Shown one piece after another: positions 42,257 through 51,418 of a DNA stretch of 64,000 nucleotides. Under the pieces are notes generated by a model, which was not told the origin of the DNA, ran no database searches, and saw only the letters and a program-made list of their open reading frames with translations. Source of the stretch: CAG-390 sp964384555 (GTDB lineage Bacteria; Bacillota; Clostridia; Oscillospirales; CAG-272); the NCBI GenBank assembly GCA_964384555.1, contig CAYLLA010000001.1:62001-126000 (forward strand), in the 5' to 3' direction. The first letter of the stretch is position 1; every line of letters begins with the position of its first letter. Both the position numbers and the translations under genes were made by a program.

Positions 42257-43987
42257 ATGCTCAGATCGCTTCATATAGAGAATATAGCGGTAATAAAAAC
42301 GCTTGATCTTGATATCGCCGATGGCTTTACGGCAATGACGGGCGAGACAGGCGCAGGTAAATCGATAATTATAGACAGCATAAATTTTTTGCTTTGCAAT
42401 CGCACGGGGCGTGAGCTTGTGCGCACGGGGCAGGATCGCGCCGAGGTATCGGCGGTGTTTGACGGCATTGGCGGCGGGATCGCCGAGGAGCTTGCCGCGC
42501 TCGGCATCGAATGCGAGGACGGCGAGCTCTCCTTGGGTCGCACATTGACCGCCGATGGTCGTTCGACCTGCCGCATAAACGGTCGCGGCGTTACACAGGC
42601 GGTATTGCGCCGAGTTGGTGGGCTTTTGGTCTCGATACACGGGCAAAACGAAAATATCAAGCTCACCGACCCTGCCGAGCAGTTGCGGCTTCTTGATGCC
42701 GCTGCTCACGCGGAGGGCGTGCTTGCCGAGTACGGCGAGATATATTCCGCCCTGACTGCCGTGCGGGGGGAGATCGACGGTCTTTGCAGAGACGAAAAGG
42801 AGCAAAATCAGCTCCGCGACATGCTTGAATATCAGATAAAGGACATCTCCGCCCTGAAGCTCAAGGTCGGGGAGGAAGAGAACCTGCTTATTGAAAAAAA
42901 GCGCCTTTTGAGCCTTGAGACGATAAAAAAGCAGTCTGATATCGCTCTGCGTGCGATACATGGGAATGAACGCGGGGTCACCGCATCCTATCTTTTAACA
43001 AAGGCCGCGGATGCACTGCGGCGGATATCCGATGTTTATCCCGAATATCGCGAATATGCCGAGCGGCTTGAGGCCTGCCGCTATGAGGCTGATGACATTG
43101 CCGCCGAGGTGATGAGCCGAAGCGGGGCGGATGACGGCGATGGAGCAGATCCCACGGCGCGCCTTGATGTCATAGAGACCCGCCTTGATGCCATATCAAG
43201 ACTCAAGAAAAAATACGGCTCGACCATCGAGGAGATACTTGAATTTAAAGCGAATGCCGAGGCGCGTCTTACCGCACTTGAAAACGGTGACGAGCGGATC
43301 GGCGAGCTTCGACGACGAGAGAGGGAGCTTTGCTCGTCTCTTGAGAAGACCGGTGCGGTGCTTGGCGAGCTGAGGCGAGCCGCCGCCGCGGGGATCGAAG
43401 GGCGAGTGGCCGAGTCACTGGCGTTCCTTGATATGCCAAAGGTGAGATTTTGTATTGCAATAGATCGGCTGGACGAGCCCACCCCGCGAGGGTACGACCG
43501 TGCAGAGCTCAGGATCGCGCCCAACCCCGGCGAGCCTCCACGCTCGTTGGCAAAGATTGCATCCGGCGGCGAGCTTTCAAGAATAATGCTGTCGATCAAA
43601 AGCGTTATGGCGGATCTTGACGGTGTGCCCACCGTCATATATGACGAGGTGGATGCGGGCATCTCAGGCAAGACCTCACGTAAGGTCGGCATAAAGCTGC
43701 GCGAGGCCTCCGAGTCCTCACAGATACTTTGCGTTACACACTCGGCGCAGATAGCCTCGCTGGCCGCCAATCATCTTTTGATAACCAAAACAGAGCGTGA
43801 CGGCAGGAGCGAATCCACCGTTACATATCTTGATGAAGACGGCAGGGTAGAGGAGACCGCAAGGATACTCGGCGGCATCAATATCACCGATGCACAGCGT
43901 GCCGCGGCGCGTGAGCTTATAGCCGAGGGTGCGGATATAAATAACGGACATAGCATCCGAAACAAAACAAAACCGAAAGACAGATAA
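42257..43987 (+). CDS. recN: DNA repair protein RecN
   Basis: SMC-like ATPase for double-strand break repair. The N-terminal MLRSLHIENIAVIKTLDL precedes Walker A GETGAGKSIIIDSI (about residue 31). A central coiled coil (about 160-360) is followed by the signature LAKIASGGELSRIMLSIK and a Walker B region TVIYDEVDAGISGKTS. 576 residues, full length. The C-terminus ends in a polar tail. Confidence 0.97.
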   Translation: MLRSLHIENIAVIKTLDLDIADGFTAMTGETGAGKSIIIDSINFLLCNRTGRELVRTGQDRAEVSAVFDGIGGGIAEELAALGIECEDGELSLGRTLTADGRSTCRINGRGVTQAVLRRVGGLLVSIHGQNENIKLTDPAEQLRLLDAAAHAEGVLAEYGEIYSALTAVRGEIDGLCRDEKEQNQLRDMLEYQIKDISALKLKVGEEENLLIEKKRLLSLETIKKQSDIALRAIHGNERGVTASYLLTKAADALRRISDVYPEYREYAERLEACRYEADDIAAEVMSRSGADDGDGADPTARLDVIETRLDAISRLKKKYGSTIEEILEFKANAEARLTALENGDERIGELRRRERELCSSLEKTGAVLGELRRAAAAGIEGRVAESLAFLDMPKVRFCIAIDRLDEPTPRGYDRAELRIAPNPGEPPRSLAKIASGGELSRIMLSIKSVMADLDGVPTVIYDEVDAGISGKTSRKVGIKLREASESSQILCVTHSAQIASLAANHLLITKTERDGRSESTVTYLDEDGRVEETARILGGINITDAQRAAARELIAEGADINNGHSIRNKTKPKDR

Positions 43988-44024
43988 AAAACAGATAAAA
44001 AACAAAAAAGGTCAGGTATAAAAA

Positions 44025-44234
44025 ATGCTGAGATCATTATTGCTTACCTACTCATACGCGGTGCTTGCAAATGTGCCGGCATCCATCTCGCCCGCAACGG
44101 GTGATAACAGCCGCCCGTGGCTTTGGGCAGTCATCGGCGGTGTTGCCGTGGTGCTTGTCGTTTTGTTGGCTCTCATGGGCAAACGCGGCGGCCACGAAGA
44201 CGATGATGAGACCGATGACGGCGACGATAAATAA
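44025..44234 (+). CDS. Small membrane protein with a sortase-signal-like SPATG tail
   Basis: A 69-residue protein with AGGTCAGG upstream. After a hydrophobic N-terminal stretch (LLLTYSYAVLANVP) comes SPATGDNS, a single membrane helix WLWAVIGGVAVVLVVLLALM, then KRGG and an acidic tail HEDDDETDDGDDK. The middle part has the layout of a C-terminal cell-wall sorting signal (xPxTG, helix, positive charges), with Ser in place of Leu, but there is almost no protein before it and an extra acidic tail after it. No sortase gene is in the window. It lies between recN and argS. Function unknown. Confidence 0.75.
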   Translation: MLRSLLLTYSYAVLANVPASISPATGDNSRPWLWAVIGGVAVVLVVLLALMGKRGGHEDDDETDDGDDK

Positions 44235-44317
44235 TAAAGACCGTATCGATCAAATAAAAATCATAACCATATAACACATAACACTGTATAACATTAATAT
44301 CAGAAAGGCACAGTCCT

Positions 44318-46042
44318 ATGACTAACGTAAAAAATGAGATCGCACAGGCGCTGAGGGAAAAGATCGAGGCAATGGCCCCCGGTGCCGCTCCGAGCGCGGA
44401 GGAGCTCTCCGCAATGCTCGAATACCCGCCGGATGCATCAATGGGTGATATAGCTCTCCCGTGCTTTAAGCTCAGCCGCAGTCTGCGCCGCGCACCTGCG
44501 CAGATATCAGATGCACTTGCCGAGGGCTTTTCCACCCCCGCCGTGGCATCGGTCGCATCCTGCAAGGGATATCTTAATTTTAAGCTCGACGATGCCGAAC
44601 TTGCCCGCTCCGTTATCGGCGAGGTGCTCTCCCGCGGTGACCGCTACGGCGCACCGAATATCGGCGAGGGCAAGACCGTAGTGCTTGACTATTCCTCCCC
44701 CAACGTTGCCAAGCCGTTCCATATAGGTCACCTCGGTACTACCGTTATCGGACATGCACTCAAGCGCCTGCATGAGTTTGCAGGCTACAAGTGCGTGGGC
44801 GTTAACCACCTCGGCGACTGGGGCACACAGTTTGGTAAGCTGATAGTTGCCTACCGCAAGTGGGGCAGCCGTGAGGAGGTAGAGCGCCGCGAGATAGATG
44901 AGCTGGTGGCACTTTATGTCAAGTTCCACGCAGAGGCAGAGGAGCATCCCGAGCTGAATGACGAGGCGAGAGCCGAGTTTACAAAGCTTGAGCATCATGA
45001 CCCGGAAAACACCGAGCTTTGGCGTTGGTTTATAGATATCTCGCTCCGCGAATATCAAAAAACATACGATCAGCTTGGCATCACCTTTGACAGCTACAAG
45101 GGCGAGAGCTTTTATTATGATAAAGTCCCCGCGGTGGTCGAAAAGCTTCGCGAGTGCGGTCTGCTTAAAAACGATGACGGCGCGGAGATAGTGGATCTTG
45201 AGGAGTACGGCATGCCGCCGTGCCTCATCCTTAAAAACGACGGCTCGTCAATATATCCCTCCCGTGATATTGCCGCCGCGCTTTACAGAAAAGAGACCTA
45301 CGATTTTGATAAATGCATATACGTTACCTCCGCAGGTCAGTCACTGCATTTTGCACAGTGGTTCAAGGTCATCGAGCTTATGGGCTATGATTGGTATGAT
45401 AAGCTCGTCCATGTACCCTACGGTACTGTGTCGATAAACGGCGCAAAGCTTGCCACGCGTACAGGCAACGTGATCCTTTTGCGCGACCTTTTTGCCGAGT
45501 CTATCGAAAAGGTGCGTGAGATCACTCGCGAAAAGAACCCGGATATGCCGGAGGAGGAGCTTCGCGAGATATCCGAGAGTGTGGGCGTTGGTGCTATCGT
45601 ATTTTATTATCTTTCCAATAACCGCATAAAGGATATAAACTTTATGCTTGAGGATGCATTGTCCTATGACGGCAACACAGGCCCTTATGTTCAGTACACC
45701 TACGCACGTATATCCTCTCTCCTGTCACGTGCAGGGGAGGAGATAGGCATGCCGGAGGGCGGATATCAGCTCGGCACACCGGAGGAGCATGACCTGCTAA
45801 AGCTCCTTGCCATCTTCCCGGATCGCGTGCTGGCGGCACTGAGAGACTACGAGCCGTCTGTCATTACCCGCTATATGATAGAGCTGACGGCATCCTATAA
45901 CCGCTTCTATCATAACTGCCAGATCCTCTCGGCTGAGGACGAAGCGGTGCGCCGCTCAAGGCTTGCGCTTTCCGCGGCGGTAAAGACCGTGCTGGGTATC
46001 TCCCTCGGCCTTATCTGCATGAAGCGGACCGAAAAGATCTGA
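44318..46042 (+). CDS. argS: Arginyl-tRNA synthetase
   Basis: Class I synthetase. The N-terminal Add1 domain (residues 1-110) precedes the HIGH motif in SSPNVAKPFHIGHLGTTV near residue 130. The catalytic domain includes LNHLGDWGTQFGKL-type NHLGDWG, and the C-terminal DALR anticodon domain begins near residue 460 (NTGPYVQYTYARISSLL). The KMSKS-like loop reads KLATRTGNVILL, as is normal for ArgRS lacking canonical KMSKS. 574 residues, complete. Confidence 0.96.
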   Translation: MTNVKNEIAQALREKIEAMAPGAAPSAEELSAMLEYPPDASMGDIALPCFKLSRSLRRAPAQISDALAEGFSTPAVASVASCKGYLNFKLDDAELARSVIGEVLSRGDRYGAPNIGEGKTVVLDYSSPNVAKPFHIGHLGTTVIGHALKRLHEFAGYKCVGVNHLGDWGTQFGKLIVAYRKWGSREEVERREIDELVALYVKFHAEAEEHPELNDEARAEFTKLEHHDPENTELWRWFIDISLREYQKTYDQLGITFDSYKGESFYYDKVPAVVEKLRECGLLKNDDGAEIVDLEEYGMPPCLILKNDGSSIYPSRDIAAALYRKETYDFDKCIYVTSAGQSLHFAQWFKVIELMGYDWYDKLVHVPYGTVSINGAKLATRTGNVILLRDLFAESIEKVREITREKNPDMPEEELREISESVGVGAIVFYYLSNNRIKDINFMLEDALSYDGNTGPYVQYTYARISSLLSRAGEEIGMPEGGYQLGTPEEHDLLKLLAIFPDRVLAALRDYEPSVITRYMIELTASYNRFYHNCQILSAEDEAVRRSRLALSAAVKTVLGISLGLICMKRTEKI

Positions 46043-46122
46043 TGCGGGTCGGCGGTCTGCAAAACGACAAAAAACAAAGCAAAAAATAATAATTATATAA
46101 TTACAAAGTGAGGAAATAAAAA

Positions 46123-46860
46123 ATGTCCGGACACAGCAAATGGAGTAACATCAAGCACAAAAAGGAAAAGACCGATGCGCAAAAGGCAAAGGTGTTTACC
46201 AAGATCGGTAAGGAGATCACAATAGCGGTCAAGGAGAGCGGCGGTGACCCCTCCACCAACTCCAAACTGCGCGATCTTATCCAAAAGGCAAAATCAAACA
46301 ACGTTCCCAACGATAATATCGAGCGCACCATCAAAAAGGCTCTCGGCTCGGCCGATGTCGCCTACGAGGAGATCACCTACGAGGGCTACGGTCCCTCCGG
46401 TGTTGCCGTTATAGTTGAGACCACCACCGATAACCGCAACCGTACCGCAGGTAACATCCGTGCATACTTCTCAAAGTATCACGGTAACCTTGGCCAGAGC
46501 GGCTGCGTCAGCTTTATGTTTACCGAAAAGGGCGTTATCGTGATCACCGATGAGTACGGTGAGGTCGATGAGGATAAGCTGATGGAGACGGCTCTTGAGG
46601 CGGGAGCGGCTGACTTCAAGGCAGACGAGGGCCTCTATATCGTTTACACCGAGCCTGATGACGTTTACGCCATATCCGAAGAGCTTAAGGCCGCGGGATA
46701 TGAGGTCGAATCCGCCGAAAAGGAAAAGGTTGCGGATACCACCGTTGATCTTGACGGCGAGGAAGACCGCAAATTTATGGGTCTGCTCATAGAGCGGCTT
46801 GAGGATGACGACGATGTTATGAACGTTTACCACAACTGGGGGAACTGCGACGAGGAGTGA
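46123..46860 (+). CDS. YebC/PmpR-family protein
   Basis: A 245-residue protein starting MSGHSKWSNIKHKKEKTDAQ, the family signature, followed by KVFTKIGKEITIAVKESGGD and the acidic middle and C-terminal domains (MFTEKGVIVITD, YTEPDDVYAISEEL). YebC proteins were first described as transcription regulators, and some are now implicated in relieving ribosome stalling at proline stretches. There is a GTGAGGA site before the ATG. The length and domain order are standard. Confidence 0.95.
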   Translation: MSGHSKWSNIKHKKEKTDAQKAKVFTKIGKEITIAVKESGGDPSTNSKLRDLIQKAKSNNVPNDNIERTIKKALGSADVAYEEITYEGYGPSGVAVIVETTTDNRNRTAGNIRAYFSKYHGNLGQSGCVSFMFTEKGVIVITDEYGEVDEDKLMETALEAGAADFKADEGLYIVYTEPDDVYAISEELKAAGYEVESAEKEKVADTTVDLDGEEDRKFMGLLIERLEDDDDVMNVYHNWGNCDEE

Positions 46861-46863
46861 TCC

Positions 46864-48339
46864 TTGCGGCATGATGCCATGAACAAATATAAACGGCTTT
46901 TATCAAATACCGTTATATTGGCGGTAGGCACCTTTTCCTCAAAGGTGCTGGTGTATCTTTTGTTGCCGCTTTATACGGCAATGCTGTCGCCGGCCGAATA
47001 CTCGGATGCAAATATCATATCTCAAATAGCAAACCTTATAATGCCCGTGGCGGCAATAGGTGTGTGTGACGGTCTTTTTCGCTTTGCGCTTGACGCGGGT
47101 GAAAAAAAGCGGGAGGTTTTTTCCTCCGGTATTACGATCCTCACGCTCGGCACTTTGCTGTTTTTGGCGGTCTCACCGTTGCTTTTTAAGCTTGATATGC
47201 TAACTGGATATGCATGGCTTGCGATAATATACGTTATAGCCGCCAACTATCAGCTTGCGTGCGCCAACTATATACGCGCACTGGGGCGCACCACCGTGTT
47301 TGCGGTGCAGGGAATAATCAATACTGCGCTGAACATTGCCTTTAACATCCTGTTTTTGGTCGTGTTCAAAATGGGAGTTTACGGTTATGTTTTGTCGGTA
47401 GTTGTGGCAAACGTCATCGTCACCGTTATAATGGTGATGTGGCAAAAGCTCTACCGCGACCTCGGCATCTCTCTCTTTGATCGCCGCATAGCTGCCGATA
47501 TGCTCAAGTACAGCGCACCAATGATACCCACATCTATCTTTTGGTGGCTCACAAGCGTTTCGGGGCAGTTCCTTGTAAAATACATCTGCGGGGACGAGGC
47601 CAACGGCATATTTGCCGCATCCTATAAGATCCCCACGGTGCTTACCCTCATGACTACGATCTTTATCGAGGCATGGCAGTATTCCGCCGTGGCCGATGCC
47701 GATGACGGCGACCGCGGGGAGTTCTTCTCAAAGGTGTTCAGGACCTACTCCGGCCTTATCTTTATGGCTGCCTCTGCACTTGCCGCACTGGCAAAGCTGT
47801 TTGCATCCTTTATGTTGGCAGATGATTATTACAGCGCATGGCAGTATATGCCAACGCTCGTTATCGCCACAACGTTCTCCGCAGTTACAACTTTTCTCGG
47901 CAGTATATACATGGTAAAAAAGAAGAGCATGCTCTCCTTTTTAACGTCAATGTGCGGCGCGGTGCTTAATGTCGGTATCTGCTTGATCTTGGTGCCGAAG
48001 TACGGCGCACAGGGCGCGGCGATAGCGGCGGCTGTCAGCTATTTTGCCGTGTTTGCCATAAGAGCGGTCAACACACAAAAATACGTCCGCTTTGATATGC
48101 ACCCGGCGGTGATAGCGCTCAATGCCGTTATACTCATATTCCAGTGCGCCGTGATGGTGCTTGAGGTGAGATATTGGATAGCCATTGAGGCGGTGTGCTT
48201 CCTGCTGATATTCGCCCTCAACGCAAAGCCGATAATAGAGGGCGCGCTAATGCTCCTGCGCGGCTTTTTGGGCGCCGTGCGCGGCCGCGGACGAGGTGTC
48301 GGCGCATCCGATGCGGGATCCGACCGCGAGGATGACTGA
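46864..48339 (+). CDS. Polysaccharide flippase, MATE/Wzx-like (MOP superfamily)
   Basis: An integral membrane protein with 12-14 helices of the polysaccharide/oligosaccharide transporter type. The N-terminus KYKRLLSNTVILAVGTFSSKVLVYLLLPLYTAML (first helix, quoted by its core VILAVGTFSSKVL) and the SAPMIPTSIFWWLTSVSG region near residue 218 are typical of Wzx and stage V sporulation-like flippases. Probably moves lipid-linked sugars across the membrane. Start is either TTG at 46864, with GGAG inside the end of yebC, or ATG at 46879 with no site. The C-terminal tail is charged (Arg, Gly, Asp). About 491 residues. Confidence 0.85.
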   Translation: MRHDAMNKYKRLLSNTVILAVGTFSSKVLVYLLLPLYTAMLSPAEYSDANIISQIANLIMPVAAIGVCDGLFRFALDAGEKKREVFSSGITILTLGTLLFLAVSPLLFKLDMLTGYAWLAIIYVIAANYQLACANYIRALGRTTVFAVQGIINTALNIAFNILFLVVFKMGVYGYVLSVVVANVIVTVIMVMWQKLYRDLGISLFDRRIAADMLKYSAPMIPTSIFWWLTSVSGQFLVKYICGDEANGIFAASYKIPTVLTLMTTIFIEAWQYSAVADADDGDRGEFFSKVFRTYSGLIFMAASALAALAKLFASFMLADDYYSAWQYMPTLVIATTFSAVTTFLGSIYMVKKKSMLSFLTSMCGAVLNVGICLILVPKYGAQGAAIAAAVSYFAVFAIRAVNTQKYVRFDMHPAVIALNAVILIFQCAVMVLEVRYWIAIEAVCFLLIFALNAKPIIEGALMLLRGFLGAVRGRGRGVGASDAGSDREDD

Positions 48340-48408
48340 TAGGACGACCGATGGTGAGAAAAACAGCAAAAATATCGTCGATATTCTGAGTTTTTTTGCA
48401 AAAAGGTA

Positions 48409-48437
48409 TTGCAAAAAAACTCAAAGTGTGATATAAT
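48409..48437 (+). promoter_or_regulatory. Promoter of rplS
   Basis: TTGCAA (48409-48414), a 17-bp spacer, TATAAT (48432-48437) preceded by TGA. Confidence 0.85.
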
Positions 48438-48443
48438 ATCAAA

Positions 48444-48536
48444 GTCCGGGTCATGCCGGAACGAGGCAGTCCGCTGCGGGCTCTGCATGAATGCTTCGAT
48501 ATCCTATTATAAAAATATTATAAAGGAGGGGCTGAA
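48444..48536 (+). promoter_or_regulatory. Candidate L19 ribosomal-protein leader
   Basis: The roughly 93-base leader of rplS has two small hairpins, TCCGG/CCGGA (48445-48449 with 48456-48460) and GCAG/CTGC (48466-48469 with 48474-48477), followed by an AT-rich stretch and AGGAGGG. L19 leaders that mediate autoregulation are known in Firmicutes; the match to that class is not verified. Confidence 0.45.
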
Positions 48537-48878
48537 ATGGATTACATTGCAGCTATGACCAACGAGCAGTTAAAGGAAACACTTCCCCAGTTTGAGGTTG
48601 GAGACAACGTTCGCGTTTCCTGCCGTATCAAGGAAGGTACCCGTGAAAGGATCCAGCTTTTCGAGGGAACCGTTATCGCCAAACGCGGCGGCGGCATCTC
48701 CGAGACCTTCACCGTAAGACGTGTTGCTTACGGATGCGGTGTTGAAAAGACTTTCCCGATCCACTCTCCCAACGTTGCCGCTGTCGAGGTAACTCGTCAT
48801 GGTAAGGTAAGACGTGCTAAGCTGTTCTACCTGCGTGACAGAGTCGGCAAGGCTTCCAAGGTCAAAGAGAAGATCTGA
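48537..48878 (+). CDS. rplS: 50S ribosomal protein L19
   Basis: A 113-residue L19 with GDNVRVSCRIKEGTRERIQLFEGTVI (core DNVRVSCRIKEGTRERIQ) and the C-terminal VRRAKLFYLRDRVGKASKVKE signature. It sits at the 30S-50S interface. It has an optimal AGGAGGG site, its own promoter and its own terminator. Codon use is strongly biased, as in highly expressed genes. Confidence 0.98.
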   Translation: MDYIAAMTNEQLKETLPQFEVGDNVRVSCRIKEGTRERIQLFEGTVIAKRGGGISETFTVRRVAYGCGVEKTFPIHSPNVAAVEVTRHGKVRRAKLFYLRDRVGKASKVKEKI

Positions 48879-48903
48879 GTTATCTGCTGATGGGAGCGAT
48901 CCC

Positions 48904-48941
48904 AAAAATAAGCGATGTGCCGTGGCACATCGCTTATTTTT
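48904..48941 (+). terminator. Terminator of rplS
   Basis: An 18-bp inverted repeat (48904-48921 with 48924-48941) with a two-base loop and a long T run on the plus strand. Confidence 0.95.
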
Positions 48942-49061
48942 TTGGCGGATACACGCCTGCGTGGCGTGGTCCGCTGTAAAAATATACATCCTTTGCGCAT
49001 CTGTATAAGCCTCCGCGGGCTTGGAAAATAATCATCTAAACGGATACGGGGGGATTTTTTT

Positions 49062-49835
49062 ATGTACTATAATAAAGTTGAGATATGCGGCGTTAACACA
49101 TCAAAGCTCAAAACGCTGACAGACGAAGAAAAAAACGAGCTGTTGCGGCGCACAAAAGCGGGGGACGGCGCGGCGCGTGAGGAGCTGATATACGGTAATC
49201 TCAGGCTCGTTTTGAGCGTAATACAGCGCTTTACCGGCAGGCGTGAGAGCATGGACGATCTTTTTCAGGTTGGGTGCATTGGGCTTATAAAGGCGGTAGA
49301 TAATTTTAATATTGACCTTGGAGTCAAATTTTCCACCTATGCCGTGCCGATGATCATAGGTGAGATACGCCGCTACCTGCGGGATAACAATACCATAAGG
49401 GTCAGCCGCTCGATGCGCGATCTTGCATATCGTGCGCTGACCTTGAGGGAGGAGCTTATACGGCAAAATCAGTGCGAGCCGTCGCCGCAGGAGCTTGCGG
49501 ATAAGCTTGGCGAGCGGCGGGAGGATGTTGTGGGAGCTATGGAGGCAATAATCGAGCCGCTCTCACTCTACGAGCCTGTCTACAGCGAAAACGGAGATTC
49601 GCTGTACGTGATGGATCAAATAGCCGATACGGGGGCATCCGATGAGGCGTGGCTGGAGGGGATAGCACTTGCTGAGGCAATGAAAACGCTCGGCGAGCGG
49701 GAAAGAGCGATAATAAACATGCGATTTTATAAAAATAAAACGCAGATGGAGATAGCGGACGAGATAGGTATCTCCCAAGCGCAGGTCTCCCGCCTTGAAA
49801 AAGGCGCACTTGAACGCATGCGCCGTCAGCTTTAA
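49062..49835 (+). CDS. sigG: Sporulation sigma factor SigG
   Basis: RNA polymerase sigma factor for late forespore genes. The N-terminus NKVEICGVNTSKLKTL is diagnostic of sigma-G, and is the region contacted by the anti-sigma factors SpoIIAB and CsfB. Region 2 (DDLFQVGCIGLIKAVDNFN), region 3 and region 4 (MEIADEIGISQAQVSRLEKGAL) follow. 257 residues, complete, with a GGGGGGAT site. It shows that the host belongs to an endospore-forming lineage. The usual neighbours spoIIGA and sigE are not present here. Confidence 0.96.
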   Translation: MYYNKVEICGVNTSKLKTLTDEEKNELLRRTKAGDGAAREELIYGNLRLVLSVIQRFTGRRESMDDLFQVGCIGLIKAVDNFNIDLGVKFSTYAVPMIIGEIRRYLRDNNTIRVSRSMRDLAYRALTLREELIRQNQCEPSPQELADKLGERREDVVGAMEAIIEPLSLYEPVYSENGDSLYVMDQIADTGASDEAWLEGIALAEAMKTLGERERAIINMRFYKNKTQMEIADEIGISQAQVSRLEKGALERMRRQL

Positions 49836-49840
49836 TTCAA

Positions 49841-49871
49841 AACCTCGGTCAAGCTATGCTTGGCCGAGGTT
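49841..49871. terminator. Hairpin between convergent sigG and the ABC operon
   Basis: AACCTCGGTCAAGC (49841-49854) pairs with GCTTGGCCGAGGTT (49858-49871), with one G-U pair. It is followed on the minus strand by a short T-rich stretch. Confidence 0.65.
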
Positions 49872-49896
49872 GGGGTGAGTCAAATATGGTTTTGCG

Positions 49897-50523
49897 TTAT
49901 ATTAAATCTTGTATCACGTATGTCTCGGCCGGTGTAGAATCAAATGTCATGATCCTATCGGCAAAGCGGCGGGACAGCTCTTCCGAGTGGATGACCGCTA
50001 TTGCGGCGGCATTGGCGGTGTGACGGTGTATCACGTCTATGCAAAGCTCGGCGCTCTGTCTGTCAAGTGCGGCAAACGGTTCGTCAAAGAGATAAAGCTC
50101 CGCCGGGCGTGCCAGTGCCCGCGCAATGGACACGCGCGTTTGCATGCCGCCCGAAAGCTCATGCGGCAGGTCATCCTCGTGGCCGTTAAGCCCAAGCTCG
50201 CAAAGCAGCTCACGCGCCGCCGCAAGCCCCTGCTTTTTGTCGCCCGCCACAAGATTTACATTTTGAGCGGCGCTCAAGTGCGGCAAAAGCAGCGGCGATT
50301 GCATTGAAAGTGATATCCTCGGCGCGGCGGGGGAGAACGAAAGCTCGCCGCTGTAGCTTTGGTCGATCCCGGCTATTATCGAGAGCAGAGTGGATTTTCC
50401 GCACCCGGACGGCCCGCATATCGCAAGCCTGCCGCCGCGGGGGATCTCGATCCTGCAGGTGAGCGCGGAGACTGCCGTCAGCTCGCCGAATTTTTTTGTT
50501 ATTCCGTTAAGCTCTATCAGCAT
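49897..50523 (-). CDS. ABC transporter ATPase, nitrate/sulfonate/taurine type
   Basis: A 208-residue ATPase of the SsuB/TauB class. Walker A is GPSGCGKST near residue 40, the signature is LSGGMQTRVSIARAL near residue 125, Walker B is LYLFDEPFAALD, and the switch His is in AVIHSEE. It is somewhat shorter than usual (240-260). The ATG at 50523 lies 17 bases inside the permease gene and has an AAAGGCGGTGA site; a longer frame to 50598 is rejected. It is the last gene of the crp-SBP-permease-ATPase unit. Confidence 0.92.
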   Translation of the reverse strand: MLIELNGITKKFGELTAVSALTCRIEIPRGGRLAICGPSGCGKSTLLSIIAGIDQSYSGELSFSPAAPRISLSMQSPLLLPHLSAAQNVNLVAGDKKQGLAAARELLCELGLNGHEDDLPHELSGGMQTRVSIARALARPAELYLFDEPFAALDRQSAELCIDVIHRHTANAAAIAVIHSEELSRRFADRIMTFDSTPAETYVIQDLI

Positions 50524-51418
50524 CTCGTTCACCGCCTTTCTGCTCGGTCGTTTGATTGCTTTGCATCGGCGCTTTGGTGGTGCTTTCGGCGTCCGCACAG
50601 GTCGCCACGCCGCCCTGCGGCTTGCCTTTTGTTCTTTTTTGCGATATTGCGGTCACTACCCGCCCCACAGCAAACTCTATGCAAAGGCTGAGTATTATTA
50701 TAACAAAGGTCCACGCAAACAGATCCGTGGTCTCAAAGTATACCTTTGATTGATAAAGCATTCGTCCTATCGAATATTTCGGAATGGCCAGTACCTCGGC
50801 GGCGATGCCCGCTTTCCAAGCAAGCCCCAAGGATGAACGCAGTGATGTTACAAAATGCGGGTATGCCGCAGGCGCGTATACGCGGCGCAGCATAGTCAGC
50901 GGGGATAATTCATATACCGACAAAAGCCTTAAAAGCTCGCGGTCAACGCTTTGTATCCCGGCCTTTACATTTGCAAATATCAGCGGATATACCATCAAAA
51001 AGGCTATAAACGCGGGCAGGGGAGACGTGCCGAGCCATACCAGCGCAAGTATTATAAAGGATGCCACAGGCGTGGATCGGATTATAGTCATAAAAGGTGA
51101 TATCAGCCTGTCTATGACGTTAAAGCGACAGCACGCGGCGGCTGTTATGATACCTGCGATGACAGCAGAGAGTATTCCCGCCGTTACTCGCAGGAGCGAG
51201 AGCGTGGTCGAGTGCCAAAAATCCGCGGTGATTGCAAGCTCCGCCACACGGCGCAGTGTGGATATGGGGGAGGGGAGAAGCAACTCGTTCCCCACGGCAA
51301 GCGACAACACCTGCCAAAGTACAAACCAAAAAACGGCAACGCCGAGTGCCGACAACGCGCGGCGTGCACGCGTTGTCGGTCGCTCGGCGTGAGTATTTTG
51401 AACTCGCCGGTCTTTCAT
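50507..51418 (-). CDS. ABC transporter permease, nitrate/sulfonate/taurine type
   Basis: A 303-residue permease of the BPD_transp_1 family with six predicted helices. The cytoplasmic coupling loop (EAA-like) is seen as LRRVYAPAAYPHFVTSLRSSLGLAWKAGIAAEVL near residues 175-205, here summarised by SLGLAWKAGIAAEVL. The N-terminal 20 and C-terminal 45 residues are polar and charged. The start overlaps the substrate-binding protein stop by one base (TAATG). Substrate is not predictable from the permease. Confidence 0.93.
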   Translation of the reverse strand: MKDRRVQNTHAERPTTRARRALSALGVAVFWFVLWQVLSLAVGNELLLPSPISTLRRVAELAITADFWHSTTLSLLRVTAGILSAVIAGIITAAACCRFNVIDRLISPFMTIIRSTPVASFIILALVWLGTSPLPAFIAFLMVYPLIFANVKAGIQSVDRELLRLLSVYELSPLTMLRRVYAPAAYPHFVTSLRSSLGLAWKAGIAAEVLAIPKYSIGRMLYQSKVYFETTDLFAWTFVIIILSLCIEFAVGRVVTAISQKRTKGKPQGGVATCADAESTTKAPMQSNQTTEQKGGERDADRA

